From Algoriphagus sp. CAU 1675 (GTDB taxonomy: Bacteria > Bacteroidota > Bacteroidia > Cytophagales > Cyclobacteriaceae), in NCBI RefSeq assembly GCF_029222925.1, contig NZ_JARHUI010000001.1:682986-746985 (forward strand): a stretch of 64,000 bases of DNA. The letters are read 5' to 3'. The first letter of the stretch is position 1. Each line of letters starts with the position of its first letter. Positions 35,610 through 43,658 of this stretch are shown in pieces. The position numbers and the translations under genes are program-made. The notes under the pieces are model-generated. The model saw only the letters and a list, made by a program, of their open reading frames with translations. It was not told the DNA's origin and did not search any database.

Positions 35610-35675
35610 GGATGGGGAGGATTTGTTTTCAGCGTTCAAAGTTAAGCAATGGCAAAGTTTTAAAATGCCTATTTC

Positions 35676-36650
35676 TTAGGATTTCAATTTGTTTGCGATA
35701 TCCTTCATAATTGACTCCGCATGGACGAGGCTGTTTTCAATGAAAAACTCCCTGGTATTCAGTCCTCCGCAAACCACCCCGGCAAGATAGACTCCGGGCA
35801 CATTGGACTCTTGGTTTGCCTGATCGTAGCAAGGCTGGCGTTTTTCGTCTAGGCTGAGTTCTACTCCCAATTGATTCAACAATGCAAAATTGGGTTTGTA
35901 TCCGGTCATGGCAAGCACCCAGTCATTGTCAATGGTAACATCTCCCTCGGGAGTACTGATGGTCACCTCATTCGGTTTAATTTCCTTGACTCTGGATCTG
36001 GTGAATGCTTTAATGGAACCTTCTTTGATTCGGTTCATGATGTCAGGTCTCACCCAGTATTTCACATTTTCATCCACTTCATCTTCAAGCAGGACCATGC
36101 TTACCTCTGCACCTTTTCTCCAAGTTTCCAATGCTGCATCCACGGCTGAGTTGGCGCCTCCAACTACCAGAACTTTCTGGGCAATAAAGGGCCAGGGTTC
36201 TTTATAATAGTGTAATACTTTTGGGAGTTCCTCCCCAGGGACATTCATAAGATTGGGTAAATCATAAAAGCCGGTAGCCAAAACGATCTTTTTGCTTCTA
36301 TAAATGCCCTTTGAAGTGCTTACCTGAAAAAAGTCTCCTTTGTTTTCTAAGGTTTGAACCGCTTCGTAAAGATTTACTTTCAGTTTGAAATAGAAATAGA
36401 TCCTCCGATAATACTCCAAAGCTTCGGTGCGGGTGGGCTTATTCCCAATGGACATAAAGGGGATCCCGGCCATCTCCAAACGGTCGGAAGTGGAGAAAAA
36501 AGTCATATTGACCGGGTAATTATAGATGGAATTGGTCAAGGCGCCTTTTTCCAAAATCAAATAATCCAATCCTTGTTTTTGGGCTTCCACTCCACAGGCC
36601 AGGCCGATGGGGCCTCCTCCTATGATCAGAACGTCAAATAGTTTTTCCAT
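35676..36650 (-). CDS. YpdA-like FAD/NAD(P)-dependent (bacillithiol disulfide) reductase
   Basis: 324 residues from the ATG at 36650 (MEKLFDVLIIGGGPIGLACG); the longer frame to 36677 adds nine residues. FAD motif GGGPIG at 11-16, second Rossmann VLVVGGANSAVDAAL, and the closing VPGVYLAGVVCGG. No CxxC redox pair is present, as in YpdA, which reduces bacillithiol disulfide with NADPH. Bacillithiol genes are not in this window, so the substrate is inferred from family only. It lies upstream of pyrD on the same strand with a 66-nt gap. Confidence 0.8.
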   Translation of the reverse strand: MEKLFDVLIIGGGPIGLACGVEAQKQGLDYLILEKGALTNSIYNYPVNMTFFSTSDRLEMAGIPFMSIGNKPTRTEALEYYRRIYFYFKLKVNLYEAVQTLENKGDFFQVSTSKGIYRSKKIVLATGFYDLPNLMNVPGEELPKVLHYYKEPWPFIAQKVLVVGGANSAVDAALETWRKGAEVSMVLLEDEVDENVKYWVRPDIMNRIKEGSIKAFTRSRVKEIKPNEVTISTPEGDVTIDNDWVLAMTGYKPNFALLNQLGVELSLDEKRQPCYDQANQESNVPGVYLAGVVCGGLNTREFFIENSLVHAESIMKDIANKLKS

Positions 36651-36896
36651 TGGTTTAGATAGGTGTGATGCTTTCAATCTGTAGGTAAAATTATTGAATT
36701 CTGAATCAAATCATCTTTTAAAATAGACTTATCCCTCATTGTCCGTTTCCATTATTTACTATCAATCTAGAGGGTATTTATTAAAAAAGCTTTTTCGGGG
36801 GTAGAATTTGTGAAGGATATCTTTTCTCCAAAAATCTTTGAAATCCCGCTTATTCAGATGAAAGGGGATAAAACCTTCCCTATTAACAATTTTTAA

Positions 36897-36966
36897 TACG
36901 ACAATCTTCGTATAAAGCTTTGTAATTACGATGATCTTCGTATAACTTTGTACGAAAGCTATCGTA
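36897..36966. promoter_or_regulatory. Three BlaI operator candidates, TACGA-N6-TCGTA
   Basis: Perfect dyads lie at 36897-36912, 36927-36942 and 36951-36966, each TACGA, six free bases, TCGTA. Dyads 1 and 2 are 30 bp apart; dyad 3 starts 24 bp after dyad 2. Dyad 2 lies between the -33 and -7 boxes and dyad 3 just downstream of the -7 box. This is the layout of an autorepressed blaI promoter; the classical MecI/BlaI site (TACA...TGTA) has the same form but different half-sites. Confidence 0.75.
36919..36950 (+). promoter_or_regulatory. Promoter of blaI-blaR1
   Basis: TTTG at 36919-36922 and TAACTTTG at 36943-36950, spacing 20 nt, match the Bacteroidota consensus. The predicted transcription start is near 36957, inside the third dyad. 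Confidence 0.65.
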
Positions 36967-36975
36967 AAACGAGCC

Positions 36976-37344
36976 ATGAGCAAACCAACTGAAGCAGAAC
37001 TTGAGATTCTTTCCCTCCTCTGGGAGATGAATGAGGCAACCGTCAGACAGATCCATGAACGTCTGTCCGAGACAAAGGAGACCGGTTATACCACTACATT
37101 AAAGATCATGCAAATCATGCATACCAAAGGGATGGTGACCCGGGACGACAAGAACCGAACGCACATTTATCGGCCCGCTACCAATCAAAAGGAAACTCAA
37201 CGATCCTTGATTAAAAACCTGATGACCTCTGCATTTGGGGGATCGGCAAAATCCCTAGTGATGCAGGCCTTAGGGCAAGAAAAACCCTCTAGAGAGGAAT
37301 TAGATGAGATCCGTGCATTTTTAGATCAACTCGAAGACAAATAA
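36976..37344 (+). CDS. blaI: BlaI/MecI/CopY family transcriptional repressor
   Basis: 122 residues. A winged-helix DNA-binding domain fills the first 75 (PTEAELEILSLLWEMNEATVRQIHERLSE, then GYTTTLKIMQIMHTKGMVTRDDKNRTHIYRP in two pieces) and a dimerisation tail the rest. It should bind the three TACGA-N6-TCGTA dyads upstream and repress its own operon. Release would follow cleavage triggered by the partner M56 protein. The partner gene begins 2 nt after the stop. No beta-lactamase gene is nearby, so the regulon may be envelope maintenance rather than resistance. Confidence 0.92.
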   Translation: MSKPTEAELEILSLLWEMNEATVRQIHERLSETKETGYTTTLKIMQIMHTKGMVTRDDKNRTHIYRPATNQKETQRSLIKNLMTSAFGGSAKSLVMQALGQEKPSREELDEIRAFLDQLEDK

Positions 37345-37346
37345 GC

Positions 37347-39374
37347 ATGAACCTACTAAATGATTGGATTCCGGAAAACTTGCTGCAGGCATTGGGATGG
37401 ACCCTGGTGCATTCGATTTGGCAGCTGATTCTTGTTTCAGGACTACTTTGGCTGGTGTTGAAATTATTCTCAAAAAAGAGCCCGGGCTTTAAATATTGGC
37501 TATCTACCGGAGCTTTGGCAATTGGGTTTTTGGCTTCCGTCAGCACCTTTTTCTACGAACTGTCATTACTTTCTTCCTATGAACCCGGTGTAATAATCCA
37601 AGAGGAAATCCTGGTCTTTCAAGGGGTGGGTTCTGAACCAATATTTACTGAAAATTCACTTAGCCTTCTGGTAAACTGGATTGAGCTTAGATTGCCTTTG
37701 TTGGTGAACTTCTGGTTTGTCGGGGCTATGCTCTTTTTGTTCCGTTTGTTTAATAGTCTTTCCGAAATAAGAAGCCTGAAAAAGACAAGCCAAATTTCCG
37801 AAGATCCTTCGCTCGATAAGACCCTGAATAGGTTGGCAGAGAAATTAGGGATCACCCGAAAAATCGAACTTCGGCTTACTTCCAACGGGCTTTCAGCCAT
37901 CACGTTCGGATTTTTAAAACCTGTGGTTCTAATTCCGGCAGGATTGATTTTTCAGTTGAGCCAAAGTCAATTGGAAGCGATCATAGCCCATGAATTGGCT
38001 CATATCAAGCGCAACGATTATCTGATAAATATAATCCAGTCCTCTTTGGAAGTACTTTTCTTTTATCATCCTTGTTTTTGGTGGATGAGCAAAACCGTCA
38101 AAGAATTACGTGAAAATGCAGCGGATGATTTGGCTATTCGAGCCGGGGTTGAGCCCAAGGTACTGGCTTACAGCTTGGCAGAGCTGATCAATTTTGCAAA
38201 ACAAAATCCTCCTGAATTAGCCCTTGCCGCGGCTAAAAGAAGAAATCCAACTTTGAATAGAATCAAAAGAATCCTGGGATTCCCTTCCCAGATATATCCA
38301 CAAAACCCTATTATTTCCATACCCATGTTACTTACACTCATACTCAGTGCAGGCCTGATGGCCAGTGCACAACAGGATGCCCCGCTAATTGCGGAGGCCA
38401 TTTTGCCTGAAGTTTATTTAGAAAACCCTGATTTGGGTTACCTTGAGCCAATTCAAAAGAAGGCTCCTGTCAAAGATTCATTAGTCTCCGACACCACTAT
38501 CCAAGACAAGAAAGTGGTCAAAGTGGATGCTTCCAGCCCCATGATTTGGACAACAAAGGAAGGACAAACTTTTGTGCTCAGAGGAGACGGAAACAATAAG
38601 TTTGAATATCGGATCAAAGGGGACACCTTGATCTCTGGGAAGGATACACTTATCCTGAAAGGCAATTCTGCTATGGTTTTCCGGAATGGAATTGATATGG
38701 ATCTCAGTACCATGCCACGGTTGGAATTGGCAGATGCACCGGAGTTTCCGGGAAATGTGGCCATTTTAGAAGCTCCTGCGATGGATTTTGAAATACCGGA
38801 ATTTCCGGATATGCCTGAAATGGCCTTAGCTCCGATTATGGAAATGGATGAGTTTCCAATGGTTATGGTATTTCGAGGTGATTTCCCCGTGATCATGGAT
38901 TTTCAGGATACTACCAAGATGACAGAGACTGAGCGAAAGAAGTGGAAAAAGGAGCAGGAGGAACGGGTAAAAGAATGGGCCCAACAGAATGAAAAGCGTG
39001 CAGAGGAGTGGGCTAAAGTGGCTGAGGAGCAAGCCAAAGAATGGGCTAAGAAAAGTGAAGAATGGGCGGCTCAATGGAAGGAGAATGAGGCCGAGAGAGA
39101 AGCCAAAATAGCGGCTTGGAAAAAAGACATGGAGCCTAAAATGAAGGAGTGGGAAGAGAAAATGAAGGATTGGCAAAAGGAACAAGAGCCAAAATTCCGT
39201 GAATTTGAAAAGAAAATGAAAGAATGGGAAAAGTCCCAACAGCCCAAAATCGAGGAATTCCAAAAGAAAATGGCAGAATGGCAAAAAGAGAATGCTGACA
39301 AAATGAAGGAACTCCAGGAAATGATTCAGCAAGAGCTGAAAAAGAACCAAAACGAAAAGCAGAATAACAATTAA
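37347..39374 (+). CDS. BlaR1-type M56 sensor peptidase with long aromatic-striped helical tail
   Basis: 675 residues. The N-terminal half has membrane helices (about 12-35, 38-60, 105-125, 325-345) and the cytoplasmic zinc protease motif HELAH near residue 215 (EAIIAHELAHIKRN), with RENAADD further on. It lacks a penicillin-binding sensor domain. After helix 4 come a variable region with short beta-like parts (IWTTKEGQTFVLRGDG) and, from about residue 530 to 660, a highly charged helix in which Trp/Phe recur at 11- and 7-residue steps (EWAQQNEKRAEEW, KEWEEKMKDW). The tail is probably periplasmic and may bind a partner or the envelope. It likely cleaves or inactivates BlaI. Confidence 0.85.
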   Translation: MNLLNDWIPENLLQALGWTLVHSIWQLILVSGLLWLVLKLFSKKSPGFKYWLSTGALAIGFLASVSTFFYELSLLSSYEPGVIIQEEILVFQGVGSEPIFTENSLSLLVNWIELRLPLLVNFWFVGAMLFLFRLFNSLSEIRSLKKTSQISEDPSLDKTLNRLAEKLGITRKIELRLTSNGLSAITFGFLKPVVLIPAGLIFQLSQSQLEAIIAHELAHIKRNDYLINIIQSSLEVLFFYHPCFWWMSKTVKELRENAADDLAIRAGVEPKVLAYSLAELINFAKQNPPELALAAAKRRNPTLNRIKRILGFPSQIYPQNPIISIPMLLTLILSAGLMASAQQDAPLIAEAILPEVYLENPDLGYLEPIQKKAPVKDSLVSDTTIQDKKVVKVDASSPMIWTTKEGQTFVLRGDGNNKFEYRIKGDTLISGKDTLILKGNSAMVFRNGIDMDLSTMPRLELADAPEFPGNVAILEAPAMDFEIPEFPDMPEMALAPIMEMDEFPMVMVFRGDFPVIMDFQDTTKMTETERKKWKKEQEERVKEWAQQNEKRAEEWAKVAEEQAKEWAKKSEEWAAQWKENEAEREAKIAAWKKDMEPKMKEWEEKMKDWQKEQEPKFREFEKKMKEWEKSQQPKIEEFQKKMAEWQKENADKMKELQEMIQQELKKNQNEKQNNN

Positions 39375-39394
39375 TTTGTGTGTTGATACCTTAG

Positions 39395-39426
39395 AAAAAG
39401 CACCGGTCATTGATCGGTGCTTTTTT
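39395..39426 (+). terminator. Terminator of blaI-blaR1
   Basis: AAAAAGCACCG (39395-39405) pairs with CGGTGCTTTTT (39415-39425), 11 bp; inner GTC/GAT pairing narrows the loop to 3 nt. A T-run follows on the plus strand. Confidence 0.8.
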
Positions 39427-39731
39427 GCTTCATGCATTTTGGAAGCGAACAGGCGATTTTCAAATTCCCAAGTGAAAACCTTCAATTTGATTTTAAGACA
39501 TAGAGATTGGCCGGATTTTTATGGGAATTTGCCCCACTTTTTTTATGTCTTGATGGAAATCTTTTTGTTTTTGAAGGTGCTTCAGAATAAAAATGCCCTC
39601 TATTCACAGATTTAGCCATTTTTTGGGGTGTGAAAATATTGGCCTAACCGGCTGAGATTCAATAAAAAAATCCTTGAAATTTTTTTGGAAATATTGGCTT
39701 GGATCAAACTTTTGGCTACTTTTAAGATAAA

Positions 39732-39766
39732 GTGGGAAAAAGTGGGGCAAAGTGGTAGAATGTGAA
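39732..39766 (+). promoter_or_regulatory. MraZ box array upstream of mraZ
   Basis: Four units GTGGG, GTGGG, GTGGT, GTGAA start at 39732, 39742, 39752 and 39762, exactly 10 bp apart with 5-nt spacers. MraZ in other bacteria binds direct repeats of this kind (TGGGN or GTGGG, 5-nt spacers) in its own promoter. The array ends 12 nt before the -7 box, so binding would repress the dcw operon. Confidence 0.75.
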
Positions 39767-39777
39767 ATCTGTTTTAT

Positions 39778-39785
39778 TACTTTTG
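39778..39785 (+). promoter_or_regulatory. -7 promoter element of the dcw cluster
   Basis: TACTTTTG matches TAnnTTTG exactly, 37 nt upstream of the mraZ ATG. No TTTG is seen at -33; the MraZ boxes occupy that place. Confidence 0.5.
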
Positions 39786-39822
39786 TCTTTACTACAAACT
39801 CGTCATTTAAGAGAAGTAAGAG

Positions 39823-40257
39823 ATGTTTAACAGTCAATACGAATGCAAGCTAGATCCTAAGGGGCGTCTGGTGTTGCCCTCCAAGATTAAAGGGGCGATA
39901 CCGGAGGCGAATGGGACTACTTTGATGCTACGTATGGCCGAAGACAAATGTCTTGCGCTTTATCCGATGGTGGAGTTTAAAAAGCTTGAGAATCAGATCA
40001 AAGCCTTGTCCATCAACAATCCGGAACAGCGAATGCTGCAAAGGACATTTTTCATCACAAGTGTGGAAGTGGAACTGGACAATGCCGGTCGATTGCTGAT
40101 TCCCAAGTTGTACCAGTCCTATGCAGGTTTGGAAAAAGATGTCGTGGTGGTAGGTATGGGTAGTAGAATCGAAATCTGGAATCCGGACAACTATCTCAAG
40201 AATATTATCGCTGACCCGGCGGACTTGTCAAGTCTGATGGAAAAATATCTCTCCTGA
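39823..40257 (+). CDS. mraZ: Transcriptional regulator MraZ
   Basis: 144 residues with the two SpoVT-AbrB-like halves: DPKGRLVLPSKIK at 11-23 and DNAGRLLIPKLYQ in the second half. MraZ forms a ring-shaped multimer and represses its own dcw operon by binding GTGGG repeats, which are present here 57-91 nt upstream. It is the first gene of the cluster; rsmH starts 4 nt after its stop. Confidence 0.95.
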   Translation: MFNSQYECKLDPKGRLVLPSKIKGAIPEANGTTLMLRMAEDKCLALYPMVEFKKLENQIKALSINNPEQRMLQRTFFITSVEVELDNAGRLLIPKLYQSYAGLEKDVVVVGMGSRIEIWNPDNYLKNIIADPADLSSLMEKYLS

Positions 40258-40261
40258 AGCT

Positions 40262-41173
40262 ATGACTGAGTCTGTTTACCATATACCAGTGATGCTTGCC
40301 CAATGCACTGAAGGATTGGCTATTGACCCCAACGGGATCTATGTAGACCTCACCTTTGGTGGAGGAGGGCATTCGAGAGAAATTCTAAAGCATCTCGACA
40401 AAGGTCATTTGTATGGATTTGATCAGGATGAGGATGCGATGGCCAATATTCCTGATAGCGAAAATTTCACTTTTGTGCAGGCCAATTTTAGGGATTTGAA
40501 AAAATACCTGAGGCTATACGGAGTAAAAAAGGTAGATGGCATTTTGGCGGACTTGGGAATTTCTTCCCATCAGATTGATGAGCCCGGAAGGGGTTTTTCG
40601 ACCCGGTTTAGTGGGGATTTGGATATGAGGATGAATCAGTCCGGAGTTTTGACTGCCAAGGAGGTTTTGAATACCTACGAAGAGACAAAGCTTCACAAGA
40701 TTTTTGGAATCTACGGTGAGGTGAAAAATGCCAAAACCCTGGCTCAGGCAATAGTGGCCGAGCGTGCTGCAAAGCCTTTTGAAACAACCGAGGGTTTCAC
40801 TTCCTTCCTCAAAAAGTTAGCTCCACGAGGAAAGGAATACAAATATTTCGCTCAGGTCTTTCAGGCATTGAGAATAGAAGTAAATGATGAAATCGGAGCA
40901 TTGGAAGAAATGCTCCTTCAGGCAGTGGAAGTCCTGAAACCAGGTGGAAGATTGGTGGTGATGAGCTATCACAGCTTGGAGGACAGATTGGTAAAAAATC
41001 TGATCAACAAGGGGAAGTTTCAGGGAGAGCTTGAAAAAGATTTCTTCGGAAACCCAATCCGTTCCCTGGATCCGGTAAGTAGGGGGGCAATCGTGGCAGA
41101 TGCCGCAGAGGTGGCTTCCAATCCAAGGGCAAGAAGCGCAAAACTCAGAGTAGCAAGTAAAAGAGAGAAATGA
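40262..41173 (+). CDS. rsmH: 16S rRNA (cytosine-N4)-methyltransferase RsmH
   Basis: 303 residues. The SAM-binding motif VDLTFGGGGHSREIL and the family signatures GILADLGISSHQIDEPGRGFS and LVVMSYHSLEDRLVK are present. It methylates N4 of C1402 in 16S rRNA. Conserved second gene of the dcw cluster; its stop overlaps the next start (ATGA). Confidence 0.95.
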   Translation: MTESVYHIPVMLAQCTEGLAIDPNGIYVDLTFGGGGHSREILKHLDKGHLYGFDQDEDAMANIPDSENFTFVQANFRDLKKYLRLYGVKKVDGILADLGISSHQIDEPGRGFSTRFSGDLDMRMNQSGVLTAKEVLNTYEETKLHKIFGIYGEVKNAKTLAQAIVAERAAKPFETTEGFTSFLKKLAPRGKEYKYFAQVFQALRIEVNDEIGALEEMLLQAVEVLKPGGRLVVMSYHSLEDRLVKNLINKGKFQGELEKDFFGNPIRSLDPVSRGAIVADAAEVASNPRARSAKLRVASKREK

Positions 41174-41550
41174 GCCAGAATACTTTTAGGAATAAGCTGA
41201 AGTCGGGAAACAAACCCAAATCGGGTGGAGGGAAGTCTATTTTCTCCTGGTTCGAGGAGAAGTTTGATGTGACCAAAATTCTTGGAGAGGGAGTTCCAGT
41301 GCAGTTGGTGCCTCCGGTAGGTTTTGTGGCTCTTTTGGCCTTAATCTATATATGGAGTAATCACAGGGCCGAAAACATGGTCCGAAAAATCGAAAAGGCC
41401 CAACAGGAGGTAGAAGACCTGCGAGCAGATGTAACTACACTGGAGGCGGAATACATGCTGAGCAGAATGCAGTCTGAATTGGCTAAAAAAGTTGCAGAAC
41501 AAGGAATCTATGAATTGAATCAACCACCGGTGAAAATCGAGGTAGAATAG
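41170..41550 (+). CDS. FtsL-like cell division protein
   Basis: 126 residues: a basic cytoplasmic part, one membrane helix at about 57-74 (VPPVGFVALLALIYIWSN), then a coiled coil (ENMVRKIEKAQQEVEDLRAD). This is the topology and position of FtsL, which links FtsQ and FtsB to FtsW/FtsI. Sequence similarity to FtsL is always weak, so the call rests on position between rsmH and ftsI plus topology. Start overlaps the rsmH stop by 4 nt; its stop overlaps the next GTG by 1 nt. Confidence 0.82.
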   Translation: MSQNTFRNKLKSGNKPKSGGGKSIFSWFEEKFDVTKILGEGVPVQLVPPVGFVALLALIYIWSNHRAENMVRKIEKAQQEVEDLRADVTTLEAEYMLSRMQSELAKKVAEQGIYELNQPPVKIEVE

Positions 41551-43658
41551 TGAATATCAAATCTTCCATAGTGCTCCGTGTCAGGGTTGCATTTATCCTG
41601 ATTGCGCTGGTTGCAGCAGCGATACCGATCCGTATTGCCATAATCCAGTTCGAGGAAGGGGATAAATGGAAGGCAAAGGCAGAGACTATTAATTTCCAAT
41701 ACAGGGAAGTACCTGCAACCCGGGGAAATATATATGCAGCGGATGGAAGCCTTTTGGCTACCAGCTTGCCATTCTATAGGGTAGCAATAGATCCTACGAT
41801 TGCTAAGCCTGAAAGATATGAGGCGGGAATCGACTCTCTTTCCAGATTGCTTTCGGGATTTTTCAAGGATAAGTCTGCCACGGCTTACAAGCGCATGATC
41901 ACAGATGCCCGTAGGGACAATAAGCGCTATTTGGTACTGAACAGAAAGCAGATTGGCTATCAGGCCATGCAGGAAATGTCCAAATGGCCCATTTTCCGTG
42001 GAGGAAGATTAGGGGGAGGAGTACTGTTTGAAAAAGTAGAAAAGCGCTACAGACCATTCAATTCCCTGGCAAGCCGTACGGTTGGCTTTTTGAATGAGGA
42101 TGAATATGGAGCAGGAATCGAGTACAGCTTCAACGAGTTTCTGAAAGGGCAGGACGGCAAAGCTCTTTTCCAGCGATTGGCGGGGGGGAGTTGGAAACCG
42201 GTATTTGACGCTGAAGATGTCAAGCCGGAAGACGGTTACGATGTGGTGACCACCTTGGATGTAAATATTCAGGATGTCGCGGAAACTGCCCTGCTTCGCC
42301 AGTTGATAGACAGAAACGCTGATTTCGGTTCGGTGATCGTCATGGAGGTAAAAACCGGGCAGATCAAAGCCATTGCCAATCTCCAGAAAAACAAAAGTGG
42401 AAACACTTATGGGGAAAACTACAATTACGCCATCGGTGATCAGGGCAATACAGAACCTGGGTCCACTTTCAAATTGCTTTCCATGCTGGCGCTTTTGGAA
42501 GAGAATAAGGTGAGCTTGAACGATCAAGTGGAAACCGGAAATGGAGCTTTTAGATTTCATGACCGGATTATGAGAGACGCCAAGAATGGGGGTTATGGCA
42601 CCATCACTGTTCAGGAGGCATTTGAAAAATCCTCCAACGTAGCAATCTCCAAATTGGTGGAAGAAAATTTCGGTGCTAGTCCATCCAAGTTCATGGCTTA
42701 TGTAGAAAAAGCAGGTCTTTCCAAGCCTTTTGGGTTCCAACTGGCAGGGGAGGGAAAGCCATATTTCAAAAAGCCCGGTGAGAAAAACTGGTATGGGACA
42801 TCTCTCCCATGGATTTCCATTGGCTATGAAATCAAACTCAATCCATTGCACACGTTGGCTTTGTACAATGCCGTGGCAAATGATGGGAAAATGGTAAAAC
42901 CTCACATCATTCAAGCGATTGTGAAGGGGAATGAAATTCATCAGCGATTTGAAACCGAGGTCATCAAGAGTAGCATTGCCTCCGACAAAACCATTGAGCA
43001 GCTTCAGAAATTGCTCGAAGGGGTGGTGGAAAATGGAACTGCCAAAAATATTGCAAATGCAGATTACAAAATCGCCGGAAAAACTGGTACTGCACAAAAG
43101 CTAATTGATGGCAGGTATACCCAAAAGTATTACACCAGTTTTGCAGGCTACTTCCCTGCAGATCGTCCTAAGTATTCCATGATAGTGGTCATTGACAACC
43201 CAAGCGGCTTTGCTGCTTATGGGGGAGATGTGTCAGCCCCGGTTTTCAAAGAGATCGCAGACCGTATTTATGCATTGGATATCGAATTGAATCCAAGTAA
43301 TCAGTCACAGATTTTGAAGGCTGAGGCCTCCAAATCTTCTCTTCCCTATGTCAAGGCCGGGAAGGCAGAAGATATCCATTTGATATTGGAAAAGTTGGGT
43401 GTAAAAGCCAGTCCGTCCCAATCCGAAGAGTGGGTAAAAGTGTTGGCCAATGAAAGCAGTGTACAACTTCATGGAAATGATACTGACAAAGCGGTGGTGC
43501 CGGACGTGTCTGGTTTGCCCCTCAGGGATGCATTGTTCATCCTGGAGAATAAAGGAATCAAAGTGAATTACAGCGGAAAAGGTCTGGTTCGGCAGCAGTC
43601 CATCAATCCAGGGACAAACCTTTCCCCAAATACAGTGATCAATCTGGTACTAGGATAA
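41550..43658 (+). CDS. ftsI: Penicillin-binding protein FtsI/PBP2-type transpeptidase with PASTA domain
   Basis: 702 residues from a GTG that overlaps the ftsL stop (TAGTG). One N-terminal membrane helix (about 8-28), a dimerisation domain, and the transpeptidase with Ser in GSTFK (about 304), SSN (SSNVAISK) and KTGT (about 510). The last 55 residues form one PASTA domain (VPDVSGLPLRDALFILENKG). It cross-links septal peptidoglycan with FtsW. PASTA on FtsI is common in Firmicutes SpoVD and in Bacteroidota. Gene order ftsL-ftsI-murE is standard. Confidence 0.94.
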   Translation: MNIKSSIVLRVRVAFILIALVAAAIPIRIAIIQFEEGDKWKAKAETINFQYREVPATRGNIYAADGSLLATSLPFYRVAIDPTIAKPERYEAGIDSLSRLLSGFFKDKSATAYKRMITDARRDNKRYLVLNRKQIGYQAMQEMSKWPIFRGGRLGGGVLFEKVEKRYRPFNSLASRTVGFLNEDEYGAGIEYSFNEFLKGQDGKALFQRLAGGSWKPVFDAEDVKPEDGYDVVTTLDVNIQDVAETALLRQLIDRNADFGSVIVMEVKTGQIKAIANLQKNKSGNTYGENYNYAIGDQGNTEPGSTFKLLSMLALLEENKVSLNDQVETGNGAFRFHDRIMRDAKNGGYGTITVQEAFEKSSNVAISKLVEENFGASPSKFMAYVEKAGLSKPFGFQLAGEGKPYFKKPGEKNWYGTSLPWISIGYEIKLNPLHTLALYNAVANDGKMVKPHIIQAIVKGNEIHQRFETEVIKSSIASDKTIEQLQKLLEGVVENGTAKNIANADYKIAGKTGTAQKLIDGRYTQKYYTSFAGYFPADRPKYSMIVVIDNPSGFAAYGGDVSAPVFKEIADRIYALDIELNPSNQSQILKAEASKSSLPYVKAGKAEDIHLILEKLGVKASPSQSEEWVKVLANESSVQLHGNDTDKAVVPDVSGLPLRDALFILENKGIKVNYSGKGLVRQQSINPGTNLSPNTVINLVLG

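Larger units (their letters stand above)
36651..36975. other. Intergenic control region of blaI-blaR1
   Basis: This 325-nt AT-rich region has no gene. Its right part (36897-36966) contains three operator-like dyads and a promoter, listed separately. The left part (36651-36890) shows nothing clear; the minus-strand ORF 36762-36983 runs through the operators and is not convincing. Confidence 0.6.
39375..39822. other. Intergenic region between blaR1 and the dcw cluster
   Basis: 448 nt without a gene. It holds the blaR1 terminator (39395-39426), then AT-rich sequence, a single reverse CCCCAC element near 39532, the MraZ box array (39732-39766) and a -7 box (39778-39785). The ORF at 39376-39615 runs through the terminator and is rejected. 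Confidence 0.6.

Noticed and set aside
36762..36983. 73-codon minus-strand ORF upstream of blaI
   Set aside because: It covers the three operator dyads and the promoter; the residue pattern comes from those repeats.
39071..39485. Minus-strand ORFs rich in Phe and Leu opposite the blaR1 tail
   Set aside because: They are the antisense image of the Glu/Lys-rich repeat, not genes.
39376..39615. 79-codon ORF after blaR1
   Set aside because: It runs straight through the blaR1 terminator hairpin and its residues look like translated noncoding sequence.
42009..43097. 362-codon minus-strand ORF inside ftsI
   Set aside because: Long only because of base composition; ftsI on the other strand has all catalytic motifs.
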